Source: Vigna angularis | Taxonomy: Eukaryota > Streptophyta > Magnoliopsida > Fabales > Fabaceae | Assembly: GCF_016808095.1 (NCBI RefSeq) | Contig: NC_068970.1 | Coordinates: 26,208,501-26,272,500 of the forward strand | DNA length: 64,000 bases | Direction: 5' to 3' | In this document: positions 61,496 through 64,000 of the stretch, piece by piece | Layout of the letters: the number at the start of each line of letters is the position of its first letter | Position numbering within the stretch: position 1 is the first letter of the stretch | The notes under the pieces: generated by a model | What the model saw: only the letters and a program-made list of their open reading frames with translations | The model's database searches: none | What the model was told of the DNA's origin: nothing | Made by a program: the position numbers and the translations under genes

Positions 61496-62207
61496 GGTTT
61501 AAACCCTTTAGTTGTCCCTATAGGGTTATCCCATTTTGATTCCCTTCTTATTAGAATCTCCAATTGAGTCCTTATAAGTGGTAATTTGAATCAATTGAGC
61601 CCCTCCAGTTAAATTTAGTTAACGGGGTTAAGTTTTTGTACAGGTGGGAGGATTACGTGTTATTTTCTTTAAACGTGGCATGTTTAGAGTTTAAACGTGG
61701 CATGGATTAGGCCTTTATACGTGGAATTATGTAAAATAATAATAATGTAAAATTAGGAAAATCTGAAATGGGATTTAAGGTTCAATCAAATTCAATTTGG
61801 GATTAAAAATCATGAGAGGAGAGTGCATCGCAAGCTTGCGCGAAGTCTTTAGTGGAGAGGATACAAACTTCATTAGGGCTTTGGAGCTTTGTCATTGGAG
61901 TTTGGACGTGAATTTTGAAGTCGTTGTAGGTGTGCGTCAAGTGGTTCGAGTGGAATTTGCTGGAAGGTTAGTATGTGTACTTTACATATATATGAATTTA
62001 ATATTGGGTTGTTTTTGTTGTTATCTGGGGATGCTTTTTTGAATGGGGTTGTCTGAAAATGTGGTTTTTGCATATTGCGATTGTGGTCCCCCATGTCCCC
62101 CATAGTTAGAGTTCGTTTGTTCTGTCATTATCACTTTAATAAGTGGTGTTTTTTGTCGTTTTAGGCTTATTTGTAGGTGTAGAATATTCTTGATTGTGTT
62201 GTGTGTG

Positions 62208-64000
62208 ATGGACAATATAGAGGTTGTTATTCACCATGGGGGAAAGTTCGTCAATGACAGGTGCCTGAAGTATGAAGGGGAAAGTGAGACAATATATTTT
62301 GATATTGATTATGGAGTTATTTTGTTGTAGTGAGTGTAGTCAAAAGTCTTGGGTACGATGGTTTTAAAGAATTGTGGTTTTCTGTTGGATGTGGTCTTGT
62401 ATTAGATGATAGGCTAGAAGCATTGTGTGATGACGTAGGTGCCATGCATATGGTCACTTTAGCTCACTTAAATGGACAAATTCATTTATATGTTGTGCAC
62501 ACTGTCTTTGAACCTGATGTGATTCACATGATTGAATACAAAGTTGATGAAGGAGGTGACGAAGTTGCACCTCAAGTGAATGAGGGTGGTGGGGGTGCAC
62601 AATTTGTTGAGGGTATAGATGATGGAGTGAGGCAACAGTTGGATGAGGGGGTAGGTGTTGATGGTGAGAGGATAAAAGTTTTTGTTGGTCAGGCTGAGAT
62701 GACAAAAGCAAATGAAGTTGAGGGTGAGAGGATAGAGGTTGAGGAAGATGATGCTGAGAGGACAACAACAGATGAAGTGCAGGAAGAGAGGATAGAGGTT
62801 GAGGAAGCTGATGTTGAGGCTGAGAGGATAGAAGCAGATGAAGTTGAAGTTGAGGGTGAGAGGATAGAGGTTGATGAAGCTGATGTTGAGGCTGAGAGGA
62901 CAAAAGCAGATGAAGTTGAAGTTGAGTGTGAGAGGATAGAGGTTCAGGAAGGTGATGTTGAGAGGACAACAACAGATGAAGTGCATGAAGAGAGGATATA
63001 GGTTGAGGAAGCTGATGTTGAGGCTGAGAGGATAGAAGCACAAGATGGTGAGGGTGATAGGTTAGATGGTGAGGCTTACAGAATAGAAGTACAAGACTTG
63101 GAGGATATAGAAGTAGAAGTTCGTGATTGGAGTACATCACGTGATGATGATGATGGTGAGATGAATAGTGAGGATGGGTTAGTAGACATAAATGTTTAGT
63201 GTGATGTAAGTGAAAGTTCTGGTAATTTGGAGGTTGAGGTTGAACCTGTTTTAGTTGGGTCTGAGTCAGATATGGAAGAAGATGAGATTAATGATTTCAG
63301 TTGGTTCAATGACGAATGACAATCTGAGGACTTAACTTCCCCTGACATAAGTGATGAAGAAAGGGAGGATGAAGAGGGGTATGGGCATTATTCTACATTT
63401 ACTATGCCAAAAAAAATGGTTGATTTCAACTGGGAAGTGGGAACATATTTCGTGGATAAAGAAGACATCCTTGATGCCATCAAAAGTTATGTAGTAGAAC
63501 ATGGGAAAAATCTGAAACTTGTTAAAAATGATAAAAAAAGAATTAAGGTTAAATGTTTGGGATCAAAAGGAGAATGTCCGTGGAGGACATATTTTGGTTT
63601 CATGGATGCAGTAAAGTCATGGCAACTGAGGATTGTGGTTGACAGGCATACATGCAGTAGGGAACACAAGTTGCGGCTATTCAATGCAAAATGGCTTAGT
63701 AGAAAATTGGAAAAAACACTGAGAGAGAATCCTAATGTAAAAGGAGTTGATATTAGAGATAAAATTACTAGGAAATGAAACATAGCAATATCTAAGAACA
63801 TGGCTTATAGGGCCAAAGCCTATGCATCAGACGAAGTGGCAGGGTCCTTCAGTAAGCAATATAGTAGAATTTATGATTATGCTAATGAGTTATTGGCAAG
63901 AAACCCTGGGTCTACAATCAAGGTGAAAGTTGAGTCATATGATGGGAAATCAATATTCAAGAGGTTTTACGCATGCCTAAAGGCATGCAAAGATAGCTTT
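62208..64000 (+). pseudogene. MULE (MuDR-type) transposase, N-terminal half, several stops
   Basis: ATG at 62208 opens MDNIEVVIHHGGKFVND, a familiar start of plant MULE transposases. The frame shifts near 62312 and continues at 62330-63001 (VVKSLGYDGFKELW). A Glu-rich repeat tract follows, then an acidic linker (about 63000-63400), then the MuDR DNA-binding domain at 63404-63778 (WEVGTYFVDKEDILDAIKSY), with the zinc-finger ligands in KCLGSKGECPW and DRHTC. After the stop at 63776 the frame continues (MAYRAKAYASDEVAGSFSKQ) to the window end. Stops occur at 62999, about 63199, about 63317 and 63776. Upstream text at 61812-61980 (MRGECIASLREVFSGEDTNF) may be a leader exon. It would have cut and rejoined Mutator DNA; as read it is inactive. 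Confidence 0.85.
62726..63062 (+). repeat. 60/72-bp Glu-rich coding minisatellite in the MULE transposase
   Basis: GAGAGGATAGAGGTT-type unit starts occur at 62726, 62786, 62858, 62930 and 62990, giving unit lengths 60, 72, 72, 60 and about 72 bp. They encode 20- and 24-residue repeats of the form ERIEVEEADVEAERIEADEV. The 60-bp type carries AERTTTDEVQE-like endings and appears twice, indicating block duplication. The reverse strand is also open (Leu/His-rich) but is a shadow. Confidence 0.93.

Larger units (their letters stand above)
61496..64000 (+). mobile_element. Mutator-like element, left end and transposase (runs off window)
   Basis: The probable left terminus starts GGTTTAAACCC followed by GTTGTCCCTATAGGGTTATC, the same GGTTTAA...GTCCCTAT plan as the MITEs at 13346 and 49114. 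The flank to its left is ATTTTTAAA; the matching 9-bp copy would be outside the window. A MULE transposase pseudogene follows from about 61809. The catalytic transposase domain and right TIR lie beyond 64000. Confidence 0.7.

Noticed and set aside
61797..62042. 81-residue plus-strand ORF as a separate gene
   Set aside because: Its position and orientation fit a leader exon of the MULE transposase; it has no independent domain.
62454..63140. Long Leu/His- and Phe/Cys-rich minus-strand ORFs
   Set aside because: They are shadows of the Glu-rich coding repeat on the plus strand.

Overview
This is a plant nuclear window, very AT-rich between genes. It has GT-AG introns, two multi-exon plant genes and many layers of decayed transposable elements. 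The protein sequences and the retroelement style suggest a legume, probably a bean or soybean relative; that is inference, since no search could be run. No bacterial, organellar, CRISPR, rRNA or tRNA features were seen.

Two genes look intact. The first (19176-21809, +) is a nine-exon SnRK2 protein kinase of 353 residues. It matches the OST1/SnRK2.6 type of ABA-activated kinase, including the C-terminal SnRK2 box and acidic ABA box. The second (29739-44028, +) is a giant kinesin of 37 coding exons and about 2,901 residues. It is of the KIN-12 class (POK2/KIN12D-like), the phragmoplast-orienting kinesins that guide division-plane placement. The two genes are unrelated in function; their proximity appears to be simple synteny.

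The rest is mobile DNA. 1-2600: a dead Copia polyprotein (-), split by a 1.4 kb CACTA element with a 3-bp target duplication. 5.6-7.6 kb: two further CACTA ends, one with a GC-rich 15-bp repeat core. 13.3 and 49.1 kb: two long-TIR Mutator MITEs with perfect 9-bp duplications. 22.6-28.5 kb: Copia gag debris, then a gag-only Gypsy derivative containing a hAT element. 46.6-47.8 kb: a non-autonomous hAT with a perfect 8-bp duplication. 54.6-56.0 kb: a solo LTR inside an older LTR. 51.9-53.1, 56.1-56.8 and 59.7-60.4 kb: tandem repeat tracts. 61.5-64.0 kb: the left part of a Mutator transposase element that runs off the window.

The observations most worth checking are these: a degenerate genomic copy of a kinesin exon and its intron edge (28503-28692), placed between the Gypsy element and the kinesin gene; a 92-residue tandem duplication inside the kinesin stalk; the shared GGTTTAA termini linking two MITEs to the Mutator transposase element; and an exact 116-bp tandem array inside the first CACTA element. 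I found no convincing previously undescribed biological system.
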